64,000 bases of DNA, taken from positions 310,001 through 374,000 of the forward strand of contig NZ_JAGIOF010000004.1 in assembly GCF_017876535.1 (NCBI RefSeq), read 5' to 3'. Positions 18,665 through 26,720 of the stretch are shown in pieces. The DNA is from Paeniglutamicibacter kerguelensis (lineage in GTDB: Bacteria > Actinomycetota > Actinomycetes > Actinomycetales > Micrococcaceae). The stretch's first letter is position 1. Every line of letters starts with the position of its first letter. The translations under genes were made by a program, and so were the position numbers. The notes beneath the pieces were generated by a model. That model was given only the letters and a program-made list of their open reading frames with translations, was not told where the DNA came from and ran no database searches.

Positions 18665-19093
18665 TCAAAGGTATTCATATTCGATGATGGGGCAGGTGTC
18701 CATGACGACGTCCAGGCCGGCCGACTTGGCTCTGGCCAGTGCTTCCTCGTCGATGACACCCAACTGCAGCCAGACCGCCGATGCACCGATGGCAATGGCC
18801 TGGTCGACAACGGCCCCGACCTTCTGGGAGTTCACGAAGCAATCAACCACATCAACGTGTCCCGGGATCTCCCCCAGGGTCTTGTACCCGGGCTCCCCTA
18901 AAACGCTGTCGCCACGCAGTGAAACCGGGATGATTTCCATGCCCAAACGTGTTTGCAGGAAATGTGCAACGCGCGGCGCCACCCGCAACGGATTGTTACT
19001 CAACCCGACAACGGCCCAGCGTGCGGGCGTGGTCAACAGCCGACGGATTACTTCGGGATCATTCTCATGCCGTGGACTGCCGATGCTGCTCAT
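18665..19093 (-). CDS. CoA-binding (YccU-like) domain protein
   Basis: A 142-residue single-domain Rossmann-type CoA-binding protein. It has the N-terminal strand WAVVGLSNNPLRVAPRVAHF, the later IIPVSLRGDSVLGEPGYKTL, VDVVDCFVNSQKVGAVVDQAI, and the conserved ASAVWLQLGVID and GLDVVMDTCPIIEY at the end. The family binds CoA in vitro, but its cellular role is unknown. ATG 19093 was chosen because it starts the family fold; there is no strong ribosome-binding site. It lies just beyond the terminator of the metNI...metQ operon, and a second, distinct member sits behind metY at 42469, so both copies neighbour methionine genes. Confidence 0.88.
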   Translation of the reverse strand: MSSIGSPRHENDPEVIRRLLTTPARWAVVGLSNNPLRVAPRVAHFLQTRLGMEIIPVSLRGDSVLGEPGYKTLGEIPGHVDVVDCFVNSQKVGAVVDQAIAIGASAVWLQLGVIDEEALARAKSAGLDVVMDTCPIIEYEYL

Positions 19094-19150
19094 ACGAGAT
19101 ACATTACAACTGCCATCCGGGCCTAGGCGCAAAAACCGCCTGGCAGCTTA

Positions 19151-19195
19151 AACAGCAGTCCGAGGCGAGTGCGAGACTCGACTCGGACTGCTGAG
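19151..19195 (-). terminator. Terminator of the metN-metI-...-metQ operon
   Basis: Stem of 11 bp (AGCAGTCCGAG at 19154-19164 with 19182-19192), extended inward by GAGT/ACTC. On the minus strand it is followed by GTTTAAG. It sits 25 bases beyond the last metQ stop. Confidence 0.75.
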
Positions 19196-19219
19196 GGTCA
19201 CTTTCGGGGGCAACAGGGC

Positions 19220-20095
19220 TTAGCTATCCCAGACCTTGCGGTCGGCGGCAGGATCACGGTCCCATGGAGTGGGCAAGACGCCCCCGATGTAGTTCTTGAA
19301 CCAGTTGCGAACCTCATCCGAATGGTACGCCTTCTCCAGGGCCTTCCCTTTCTCGGTTTCGGCAAAGCCAGGCTTGGCAGCAACCAAGCAGATGAATGGC
19401 AACGCATCGGCGTTGTCCTCGAAGAGCAGTGCGTCCTCGGGAGTGAGACCCAACTCGGCGCCCAGACGTACAAAGAGGAATCCGGCGTCGACGTCCGGAA
19501 GCGTCTTTGACAGCGACTGCTGGTCGACCTCCACGAAGGTGACCTTCTTGGGGTTCTCGAGGATGTCGTTTTGCGACAGGTGAATGACGCTCTTACCTTC
19601 GGCGACCTTAATCACCCCGGCCTTGGCCAGCATCGCGAGGGCCCGTCCGTTGTTGGACGGGTCGACCGGAATCGCGATCTTGGCACCTGTCGGCAAACCG
19701 TCGATCGACTTGTGCTTCTGCGAATAGATGCCACCCGGGGAACCGTACATGTAGAACGCCGGCTCAACGGCAAGGTTCTTGTCCTTGGTGAACTGCGCAA
19801 GGTAAGACGCATGCTGGAAGTAGTTGGCGTCGAACTCGCCATTCGCAACGGCAAAGTTTGGCTGCACGATGTCGGTGACGTACTTGACCTCGACCTTCCA
19901 GCCGTCGGCTTCCAGGGCCTTCTGCGCAAGCTTTGTCGGCTCCTGGTAGGGGGCCGACTCCGTGACGATCAACTTGATGGTCTTGTCATTTCCGCTGGCG
20001 GTTGCCTGGCCGGTCAGACCGCAACCGGTCAGTGCTGCCAGCCCGGCCAGGGTACCGAGACCCAGCGATCCCCTGATAAAGGTACGACGTTCCAT
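19220..20095 (-). CDS. metQ: MetQ/NlpA-family substrate-binding lipoprotein, second copy
   Basis: A 291-residue periplasmic-type binding lipoprotein of the NlpA family, which captures methionine or related compounds for MetNI. The signal peptide starts MERRTFIRGSLGLG and ends in the lipobox LTGC, so cysteine lipidation is expected. The mature part carries IVTESAPYQEPT, VTDIVQPNFAVANGEFDANYFQH, IAIPVDPSNNGRAL, DQQSLSKTLPDVDAGF and the ending PTPWDRDPAADRKVWDS. By eye about three quarters of residues match the preceding metQ copy. Last gene of its operon, followed by a hairpin terminator. The substrate may differ from plain methionine given the neighbouring sulfur oxygenases. Confidence 0.9.
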   Translation of the reverse strand: MERRTFIRGSLGLGTLAGLAALTGCGLTGQATASGNDKTIKLIVTESAPYQEPTKLAQKALEADGWKVEVKYVTDIVQPNFAVANGEFDANYFQHASYLAQFTKDKNLAVEPAFYMYGSPGGIYSQKHKSIDGLPTGAKIAIPVDPSNNGRALAMLAKAGVIKVAEGKSVIHLSQNDILENPKKVTFVEVDQQSLSKTLPDVDAGFLFVRLGAELGLTPEDALLFEDNADALPFICLVAAKPGFAETEKGKALEKAYHSDEVRNWFKNYIGGVLPTPWDRDPAADRKVWDS

Positions 20096-20168
20096 GCTTC
20101 GTGCTCCCTAGCTAGACGGGGCCGTTTCCTGCCCCGCGAAAATGAGTGTTGTTGCTGCGGTGGATCTC

Positions 20169-21035
20169 TTAGATGTTCCAAGCCTTGAGGTCGGCTGCCG
20201 GGTCGCGGTCCCACGGCGTGGGCAAGGCACCGTCAAGGTATCCCTTGAACCATTCCTTGACCTCGTCCGAGTGGTAGGCGGCCTCAAGGGCCTTGCCCTT
20301 CTCAGTCTCGGCAAAGCCTGGCTTGGCGGCAACGAGGTTGATGAACGGCAGCGCGTCCTCGTCCTTTTCGAAGAGCAACGCGTCGGATGGCTTCAACCCG
20401 ATTTCGGCACCGAGACGAACGAACAGGAAGCCTGCGTCAACATCCGGCAGGGTCTTGGACAGCGACTGCTGGTCGACCTCGACGAAGCTGAAGTTCTTTG
20501 GGTTCTCGATGATGTCGGCCTGCGAAAGGTGGATCAGGCTCTTGCCCTCGGTGAGCTTGAGCAGTCCGGCAGTCTGCAGCAACGCCAGGGCTCGGCCGTT
20601 GTTGGAGGGATCCACGGGAATCGCGATCTTTGCGCCATCCGGCAAGTCGTTGATGTCCTTGTACTTGGCCGAGTAAACACCCGCCGGCGACCCGTACATG
20701 TAGAACGCCGTTTCCACGTCCAGGTCCTTGTCGGTGGTGAACTGCTCGAGGTATGCGGCGTGCTGGAAGTAGTTGGCATCGAACTCGCCGTTGGCCACGG
20801 CGAAGTTCGGCTGCACGATGTCGGTGACGTACTTGACGTCTACCTTCCAGCCCTGCCCCTCGAGGATCTTCTGGGCGATCTTTGTCGGTTCCTGGGTGGG
20901 TGCGGATTCGGTGACGATCAGTTTGATGGTCTTGTCGTCCGCGGCGCCGGCGGCGCCCCCGATCAGGCCGCAGGCCGTCAAAGAGACGATGGCGGCCAGA
21001 CTGACGACTCCGGCAATGAATTTGCGGCGTTGCAT
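20169..21035 (-). CDS. metQ: MetQ/NlpA-family substrate-binding lipoprotein, first copy
   Basis: A 288-residue NlpA-family lipoprotein with signal peptide MQRRKFIAGVVSLAAIVS and lipobox LTAC. The start at 21035 follows CAGGAG; an in-frame extension of 11 residues upstream is not needed. The body is nearly superimposable on the following copy, including IVTESAPTQEPTKIAQK, FDANYFQHAAYLEQF and ALPFINLVAAKPGFAET. A tandem duplication of the binding protein while one MetN and one MetI remain suggests that two receptors feed a single transporter. It lies 92 bases behind the SfnB-like gene on the same strand. Confidence 0.92.
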   Translation of the reverse strand: MQRRKFIAGVVSLAAIVSLTACGLIGGAAGAADDKTIKLIVTESAPTQEPTKIAQKILEGQGWKVDVKYVTDIVQPNFAVANGEFDANYFQHAAYLEQFTTDKDLDVETAFYMYGSPAGVYSAKYKDINDLPDGAKIAIPVDPSNNGRALALLQTAGLLKLTEGKSLIHLSQADIIENPKNFSFVEVDQQSLSKTLPDVDAGFLFVRLGAEIGLKPSDALLFEKDEDALPFINLVAAKPGFAETEKGKALEAAYHSDEVKEWFKGYLDGALPTPWDRDPAADLKAWNI

Positions 21036-21127
21036 GTTTATCTCCTGAAAATGGGCGCGAAGTACCAAGGCACCCTGCGTGATGTGTTGTATTTGGGCAG
21101 CCGTCCGACCGGACGGATGTCGGGCTA

Positions 21128-22393
21128 CTAGTTGGCCGTGGCCTTTGCCGTGGCATCCCCGATGGCGTTCAATCCCTCGGGCAGGGTGCCATTGATGAAG
21201 TAGTCGCCGATTGAACGCGCACGGAATGAAATCGGGTTGTGGGTGGCCACGGTCTGAGCATTGCGCCAGTGCCGGTCCAGGCCCTTGGAGGTGCTGGTCG
21301 CCGAGGCGCCACCGGTCTCAAAGAGTTGCTGCGCCGCGGAAATGGCCAGTTCGGGGACGGCGACCTGGGCCTGCTCGACGGCAAGTTCGGCGAGGTGACC
21401 CTCAAGGGTTGTCGCCCTGTTTCCGTCAACGTCAACCTCCTGCGCCAGGCTCTTCTCCAATGCGCCATCCAGCGAGCGGGCGGCGGCCAGGACAATTGCC
21501 TCGGCGGAAAATGCCTTGGTCGCGATCCGGCCGACGGTCTCCTGGATCAACGGATCCTCGCGGAACGGCAGGCCCGAACCCGTGTTGAAGGTGCGCGCAC
21601 GCTTGGCCACGGACTGCGCCGCGTCATCGCGCGCGGCCCGAGCGATGCCGGCCAGCACGGAGAGCAGCACCAGCTGGAAGAATGCCGCTTCGTGGGTGGC
21701 CTCGGCCCCGCCGGCGATGCGGTCAAAGATGTCTTCGTTGGGGACCCGCACGCTCTCGAATGTGGTGGTCCCGGTGCCGGTCAACCGCTGCCCGAAGCCG
21801 TCCCAGTCATCGACGATGTTCACTCCCGCGGCCTTGGTGTCCACCACGGCAAAGAAGCGTCCGTCTTCACCGGCCAGCCCGGCCGAAACACGGGTGTAAT
21901 CGGAGAAGATGGTGCCGGTGGTGTAGTACTTTTCGCCGTTGAGCACCCAGTCCTCACCGTTCCTGGCCAGGACGGTGTTCAGCCTCCCCAGAGCGTTGCC
22001 CCCGCGTTCGGTCGAGGCGTTTCCGACGGTCTTTCCCGCGGCCGCAAGCTCGTACCAGCGCCGGGCGACCGGTTCTTCCTGCCACTGGAGGGACTCGATG
22101 AACCCGAAGTGGGAGCGGTACAGGTGGGCGACGTTGGAATCCGCTGCCGCCAAGTCGATGAGCAACCGGGTGAAGGTCTCGACGCTGACGCCCGCCCCGC
22201 CAAACTCCACCGGCACGCGCAGGGCGCTGAACCCAGCCTCGTTGAGCCAGGCAACCTGTTCGAAAGGGAGGATCCGTGCGAAATCGCGTTCGCGGGAACC
22301 CTCCGCAATGCGTGCGAAGATTTCGGCGAAGTGCTCGTGCAGGCTCGCGTAATCGGAGGCAACCGTCGAGGGGATGTCTTGAATCAGCGTCAT
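21128..22393 (-). CDS. SfnB/DszC-type acyl-CoA dehydrogenase-fold flavin monooxygenase
   Basis: A 421-residue acyl-CoA dehydrogenase-fold protein of the branch including SfnB and DszC, flavin enzymes linked to organosulfur use. Typical segments: ILPFEQVAWLNEAGFSALRV near residues 40-60, VGNASTERGG near 120, NGEKYYTTGTIFSDY near 150, DDWDGFGQRLTGTGTT near 190, and the C-terminal RHWRNAQTVATHNP. It probably uses reduced flavin supplied by a partner to oxidise or desulfonate a sulfur compound in the cytosol. Gap to the LLM gene upstream is 11 bases, so the two act together. A paralogue with its own riboswitch lies at 28206. Confidence 0.85.
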   Translation of the reverse strand: MTLIQDIPSTVASDYASLHEHFAEIFARIAEGSRERDFARILPFEQVAWLNEAGFSALRVPVEFGGAGVSVETFTRLLIDLAAADSNVAHLYRSHFGFIESLQWQEEPVARRWYELAAAGKTVGNASTERGGNALGRLNTVLARNGEDWVLNGEKYYTTGTIFSDYTRVSAGLAGEDGRFFAVVDTKAAGVNIVDDWDGFGQRLTGTGTTTFESVRVPNEDIFDRIAGGAEATHEAAFFQLVLLSVLAGIARAARDDAAQSVAKRARTFNTGSGLPFREDPLIQETVGRIATKAFSAEAIVLAAARSLDGALEKSLAQEVDVDGNRATTLEGHLAELAVEQAQVAVPELAISAAQQLFETGGASATSTSKGLDRHWRNAQTVATHNPISFRARSIGDYFINGTLPEGLNAIGDATAKATAN

Positions 22394-22404
22394 GGTTCTG
22401 TCTT

Positions 22405-23823
22405 TCAGGAAAGCGTGGAGATGGCTGAGTGGTTTTCGTTGGCGGCCGAATGCTCGGCGAACGCCCCACGGAATGCGGCTGCGGGGTGCGAGGGTTCCAG
22501 GGTTGCCGAACGGCCGAACACCTTTTCGCGCAGCGTCCCCGGGGCGTACTCGCTCTGCGCCAGCCCGCGGGCCCGCAGCTCCGGAATCACACCCTGGATG
22601 AAGTCGGTGTAAGAGCCCGGAAGGATCTGGTTGATGATGTTGATGCCGTCCGTTCCGGCATCCTGCCAGATTTCAAGCTGGTCAACGATCTGTTCCGGGG
22701 TTCCGGCGATCTGCATCGCCTTGGCGCGGTAACGGGCCAGGTCTCCGATGGTCGGATTGCCACCCGGAACCGAGGCCCGAATCGCATCGAGGACTCCCTT
22801 GCCGCCCTCGGTGTCGACGTCGCCCAGCGGGGTGTCCAGTGGAACCCCGCCCAGGTCGATGCCCAGCCCGCCGCCGATGTGTGCGACCACGGCATCCAGG
22901 TCGAGGTACTCGTCGTACTCGGCCTGCTTGCGGGCGACCTCGGCCTCGGTGCTGCCCACCACAAAGGAAAGCCCGGCAAAGATCTTCACGTCGCCGGCTT
23001 CACGGCCGGCGTCGACCGCCAGCTGCCGGATGATCCCCGAGTTCTTGCGAACGTTTTCCGGGTTCGGCGCAAACAGGAAGGTGGCTTCGGCGTTGGCGGC
23101 GGCAAAGGCCTTGCCCCGCGGGGAGCTTCCGGCTTGGAAGAGGAACGGTGTGCGTTGCGGGCTTGGCGAGGACAGGTGCGGGCCGTCGATCGAGTAGCGT
23201 TCCCCGCGGTGGTAGATCTTGTTCACCAGCGCCGGATCGGCATGGATGCCGCGGATCTTGTCGGCAAGCAGGGCACCATCTTCCCAGGAACCTTCCCAGA
23301 GCTTGAAGGCGGCCTCGACGTATTCCTCGGCCCAGTCATAGCGGTCGGCGTGCGCGGTCAGCCCGTCGGCGCCGAAGTTGCGGTGCGAATTTTCCAGCAC
23401 GCTGGTGACGATGTTCCAGGCCACGCGCCCGTTGCTCAAGTGGTCGAGCGTGGAGAGCTGGCGTGCCAGCTGGAACGGGTCGGACTGGATCACCGAGGAG
23501 GTGAACGCCAACCCGATTTCGTCGGTCACCGCGGCGAGCGCCGAGGCAAGGACCAGAGGGTCGTTGGACGGAACCTGCAGGCCGCGCTTGATGTGCGATG
23601 CCCATCCCCCGTCGTGGTCGCCGTAGAGTCCGACGACGTCGGCAAGGAAGATCGTGTCGAAGCGTGCGGCCTCAAGCTCCTTGGCCAGCTCGGTCCAGAG
23701 CTTGAGCTCGTTGAAGCGGTGCTGCTGGGCCTCGGGATGACGCCATTGCCCACCAAGGATGTGGCTGGTGGTGTTCATCAGGAATGCGCTCAACAGCAGG
23801 CGCGGACGTTTGGAATTGCTCAT
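22405..23823 (-). CDS. NtaA/SnaA/DszA-family FMN-dependent monooxygenase
   Basis: A 472-residue luciferase-like monooxygenase of the NtaA/SnaA/DszA group, which cleaves C-S or C-N bonds with FMNH2 and oxygen. Recognisable segments are LLLSAFLMNTTSHILGGQW at the start, FDTIFLADVVGLYGD near 55-68, NDPLVLASALAAVTDEIGL near 88-105, FQLARQLSTLDHLSNGRVAWNIVTS near 117-141, and PSPQRTPFLFQAGSSPRG near 220-238. It lies 37 bases behind metI and 11 before the SfnB-like gene, within the SAM-riboswitch-controlled operon, so its substrate is most likely an organosulfur compound imported by MetNIQ. This substrate is inferred. Confidence 0.9.
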   Translation of the reverse strand: MSNSKRPRLLLSAFLMNTTSHILGGQWRHPEAQQHRFNELKLWTELAKELEAARFDTIFLADVVGLYGDHDGGWASHIKRGLQVPSNDPLVLASALAAVTDEIGLAFTSSVIQSDPFQLARQLSTLDHLSNGRVAWNIVTSVLENSHRNFGADGLTAHADRYDWAEEYVEAAFKLWEGSWEDGALLADKIRGIHADPALVNKIYHRGERYSIDGPHLSSPSPQRTPFLFQAGSSPRGKAFAAANAEATFLFAPNPENVRKNSGIIRQLAVDAGREAGDVKIFAGLSFVVGSTEAEVARKQAEYDEYLDLDAVVAHIGGGLGIDLGGVPLDTPLGDVDTEGGKGVLDAIRASVPGGNPTIGDLARYRAKAMQIAGTPEQIVDQLEIWQDAGTDGINIINQILPGSYTDFIQGVIPELRARGLAQSEYAPGTLREKVFGRSATLEPSHPAAAFRGAFAEHSAANENHSAISTLS

Positions 23824-23860
23824 GAGGGGGCTCCAGAGGGTGTATCCGGGGTGGGTGGGG

Positions 23861-24595
23861 TTAGTGGCGCTTGTCCAGGCGTGCGGCGAGCCTGGTGCCG
23901 GAGATCTGGACCAGTTGGACCATCAGGATCATCAGGACGATGGCGACGATCATCATGCCCGTTTCATACCTGTAATAGCCGTAACGGATGGCGAAGTCGC
24001 CGATTCCGCCGCCACCGACCAACCCGGCCATGGCCGAGTAGCTGATGAAGCTCACCGTCATGATGGTGATCGAGCCGATGAGTGCCGGGCGCCCTTCGAC
24101 CAGCAGCACATCCCTGACAATTTGTCCGCGGGTGGCACCCATGGCGCGGGCGGCTTCGACCACGCCACTGCCCAGCTGGGTCAGGTTCTGCTCAACGAAT
24201 CGGGCGAAGTACGGGATGGCGTTGATCGTCAGCGGGACGATCACCGCGGCCGTGCCGATGGTTGTTCCCACAACGAATCGCGTGAACGGAATGATGGCAA
24301 TCAGCAGGATCAGGAACGGGAACGAACGCATGGTGTTCACGAGCCCGTCAACGATCCGGTGGATGCGCGGGCGCGGGCGCAGGCCGTTCGGCGACATCGA
24401 GTAGAGCCAGATGCCCAGTGGGGTTCCAATGAGGATCGCGATCGGAATCGACACCAGGAGCATGGCCAGGGTCTGGCCGATGGCCAAGGCGATTTCGGGC
24501 CACAATTCGATGATGCGGTTGAGGTCAAAGGCCGCGGCTCCGCTTCCGTTGGTGGAGGACGCCAGGACGTTGATGCCAAATGCAAGATTAGACAT
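23861..24595 (-). CDS. metI: Methionine-type ABC transporter permease MetI
   Basis: A 244-residue permease with about five membrane spans and the cytoplasmic EAA loop EAARAMGATRGQIVRDVLL near residues 155-173, which docks onto MetN. It has the family segments IGTPLGIWLYS, NTMRSFPFLILL and AMAGLVGGGGIGDFAIRYGYYRYE. An additional 20-25 residues at the N-terminus precede the first span. The start overlaps the metN end by eight bases, showing translational coupling. It belongs to the MetNIQ family of D/L-methionine importers; substrate range here may include other sulfur compounds. Confidence 0.94.
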   Translation of the reverse strand: MSNLAFGINVLASSTNGSGAAAFDLNRIIELWPEIALAIGQTLAMLLVSIPIAILIGTPLGIWLYSMSPNGLRPRPRIHRIVDGLVNTMRSFPFLILLIAIIPFTRFVVGTTIGTAAVIVPLTINAIPYFARFVEQNLTQLGSGVVEAARAMGATRGQIVRDVLLVEGRPALIGSITIMTVSFISYSAMAGLVGGGGIGDFAIRYGYYRYETGMMIVAIVLMILMVQLVQISGTRLAARLDKRH

Positions 24596-25418
24596 AAGAC
24601 TCCTCCTTCAAGGATTCGGTTGCAGCCGACGCGGGTGCCGGGGCCGTGGTTGGCTTTCGATCCAGCGAAATTTCATCTGAGATCAGGTATCGGCCGATTG
24701 CGGTGGCGGGGGTGAACGCCGGGTTCTTCAGTGAGGCAATGTCGAATTGCTCGACAACCGCCCCGTCCTCCATGACCGCGACGTTGTCCGCAATGGCCTT
24801 TACGACATTCATTTCGTGCGTCACGATGACCGTGGTGATACCCAATTGGGCGTTGATGTCGGAAAGGTACTGGAGGACCGAGGCAGTGGTCCGCGGGTCA
24901 ACGGCGGAAGTCGGTTCGTCGCACAGAAGCACCTTCGGCTCTGTGGCCAGTGCGCGGGCAATCGCAACGCGCTGCTTTTGGCCGCCGGAGAGCTGGCCGG
25001 GGTAAGCAGTTGTCTTGTCCGCCAGGTCCACGATCGCTAGGGCTTCCAGTGCCCGGCGCCGGCGGTCCTTTTTGGGGACACCGGCAAACTTGAGGCTGAG
25101 TTCGACATTCTCAACGGCATTGCGGTTGTTCAAGAGGTTGAAGTGCTGAAAGATCATGCCGATGTGGTGGCGCGCCCGACGCAGTTCTTCATCGTTCAGC
25201 GCGGTAAGGTCCGTGCCGTCGACGATGATTTGCCCGCTGGTTGGTCGCTCAAGCAGGTTGATGTTGCGCAGCAGGGTCGACTTGCCTGCGCCGGAAAAAC
25301 CAATGATTCCTTGGATTGAGCCTCGCGGGATCTCCAGCGAAACGTTGTCCACGGCAACAAAGGGATTATCCGCTGACGGGAAAACTGTGGACACGTCTTT
25401 GATGTTGATCATGTCCAA
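24588..25418 (-). CDS. metN: Methionine-type ABC transporter ATPase MetN, lacking the NIL domain
   Basis: A 276-residue ABC ATPase. Walker A is GFSGAGKST (40-48), Q-loop Q91, signature LSGGQ (143-147), Walker B VLLCDE (163-168) and H-loop H201. Family MetN proteins usually run to about 340 residues because of a C-terminal NIL (ACT-like) domain that binds methionine and shuts transport; here only a 30-residue alanine/proline-rich tail follows the ATPase. Feedback inhibition of transport by cytosolic methionine is therefore probably lost and control left to the leader riboswitch. Strong AGAGGAG site before the ATG. First gene of the operon. Confidence 0.94.
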   Translation of the reverse strand: MDMINIKDVSTVFPSADNPFVAVDNVSLEIPRGSIQGIIGFSGAGKSTLLRNINLLERPTSGQIIVDGTDLTALNDEELRRARHHIGMIFQHFNLLNNRNAVENVELSLKFAGVPKKDRRRRALEALAIVDLADKTTAYPGQLSGGQKQRVAIARALATEPKVLLCDEPTSAVDPRTTASVLQYLSDINAQLGITTVIVTHEMNVVKAIADNVAVMEDGAVVEQFDIASLKNPAFTPATAIGRYLISDEISLDRKPTTAPAPASAATESLKEESYV

Positions 25419-25508
25419 CTCCTCTCGGTTTACCCGAGGGACGCCAACAGCACGACCGATCGGCCGGCCTCCCGCTAGGGGTCGACCAGTGGACCGGAAC
25501 AGAGTTGG

Positions 25509-25604
25509 CTATCTCCATCGGTCCTGGCGGTAGCACCGGCCCCTACGCATAGGGGTGGTTGCTGCGGCGTCAACGAGCCAGGTCTCTCAGCCGCTCTGGA
25601 TGGT
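25509..25604 (-). promoter_or_regulatory. SAM riboswitch (SAM-I clan), leader of metN
   Basis: Read on the minus strand, the element runs from P1 arm CCATC (complement of 25599-25603) through AGCGGCTGAGAG and TGACGCCGCAGCAACC to GGTGCTACCGCCAG and the closing arm GATGG (complement of 25515-25519). These are the hallmarks of the SAM-I (S-box) clan, and four near-identical relatives occur in this window. It ends about 90 bases before metN; the intervening leader holds further hairpins. SAM binding should switch the operon off. Confidence 0.9.
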
Positions 25605-25925
25605 GTCGTACCGTTCCAGGCATTTCACCGGGACGGAACAACTCAAGTGTGTCGCAGATTCTTCGACAGCACCAACAAATATGACCACCTCATGAAACAA
25701 ACGCTCGAAAAGCTCCGTCTTTAGCCCGTTTTTTCTTCAAGAAATGTCACAAGACCGATTGTGACGCGCGAATTTCATATCGGCTTGCTTCATAGCAGCG
25801 TCATGTTGATAATCCGCCGAAAACCTCGCTTCGCCAGATCTCGAGCGCGAAGTGCCCGCTGACATGATGCAACGTTTCGATTGATCATCCCGCGCCGCGA
25901 TGGCGGGCCGTGGCATGATCGCCAC
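25605..25925. other. Intergenic stretch between divergent metN leader and DUF1345 gene
   Basis: About 320 bases without a supported gene. It should hold the promoters of both flanking units. It is relatively AT-rich around 25660-25800. I see no clear operator, tRNA or mobile element in it. Confidence 0.5.
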
Positions 25926-26576
25926 ATGAAGATCGCACGCTCAGAACGCACTCGGCACCGCCGGTTGCGCATCATCGGCATGGTTGTCGGCGGTGGTTTC
26001 GCAGCCGCGCTGACAGGGCTTCTTGGCGCCTGGGTGTATGCGCCGGCAGTGGGTTGGGGCCTCGCCGCGCTGATCTACAACCTCTGGGTGTGGTCGAGCA
26101 TCACCCCGATGGATCATGTCCGCACGGCCGCCCATGCCCAGGAAGAGGACCCCGGCCGCAGCACCTCGGACCTTCTGATCCTCTTGGCGGCACTGGGGTC
26201 GCTGGCCGCCGTCGTCCTGGTGATGTTGGGCAGCAAGAACGCCGATGGAAATGCACGGTTCCTGCTGGCACTGCTGGCCTTGACCTGCACGGGGATGTCG
26301 TGGCTGCTCGTGCACACGTTGTTTACGCTGCGCTATGCGGTGATTTACTACGACGGAGCGCCCGGTGGCATCGACTTCAACCAGAAGGAACCGCCGCAAT
26401 ACACCGATTTTGCCTACATGGCGTTCAGCATGGGCATGACTTATCAGGTGTCGGACACAAACATCACCTCACGTGTGATGCGATCGGCAGCGCTGCGCCA
26501 CAGCCTGCTGGCGTTTGTGTTTGGCACGGGAATCCTGGCCACCACCATCAACCTGGTCGTCAGCCTGGCCCCGTAA
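25926..26576 (+). CDS. DUF1345-family membrane protein
   Basis: A 216-residue integral membrane protein with about five spans, fitting DUF1345 (YCII-unrelated, function unknown). Markers are the basic start MKIARSERTRHRRLR, WGLAALIYNLWVWSSI near 55, HAQEEDPGRSTSDLLILLAAL near 82-102, LLVHTLFTLRYAVIYYDG near 140 and PPQYTDFAYMAFSMGMTYQVSDT near 163-186, the last being strongly characteristic of the family. Chosen ATG at 25926. It lies alone between the two sulfur monooxygenase operons, divergent from metN and convergent with the second monooxygenase, and separated from the latter by a hairpin. Confidence 0.87.
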   Translation: MKIARSERTRHRRLRIIGMVVGGGFAAALTGLLGAWVYAPAVGWGLAALIYNLWVWSSITPMDHVRTAAHAQEEDPGRSTSDLLILLAALGSLAAVVLVMLGSKNADGNARFLLALLALTCTGMSWLLVHTLFTLRYAVIYYDGAPGGIDFNQKEPPQYTDFAYMAFSMGMTYQVSDTNITSRVMRSAALRHSLLAFVFGTGILATTINLVVSLAP

Positions 26577-26610
26577 CGGGTGCCCCGGTTCGAGTCCGGG
26601 CCTTGAAAGA

Positions 26611-26661
26611 TCCCGCTTGACTTGGCGGGACGGGGATCCCGGCATGGCTGGGATCCCCGTC
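26611..26661. terminator. Double hairpin between convergent DUF1345 and monooxygenase genes
   Basis: Two adjacent stems: TCCCGC with GCGGGA (26611-26630) and a perfect 12-bp stem with left arm 26629-26640 (GACGGGGATCCC) and right arm 26650-26661. Position between convergent genes makes a bidirectional terminator the best reading, though no long T-run follows. Confidence 0.6.
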
Positions 26662-26720
26662 GGAAACGCAGTTGGTTGCGCTGGACTTCGGGCGCTGGGC
26701 AACCAGTGGGGCAGTGCCCG

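Noticed and set aside
26580..26605. GGTTCGAGTCC resembling a tRNA T-arm.
   Set aside because: No matching acceptor, D or anticodon arm lies upstream; the bases before it are the end of the DUF1345 gene. At most a chance match or tiny tRNA-derived scar.
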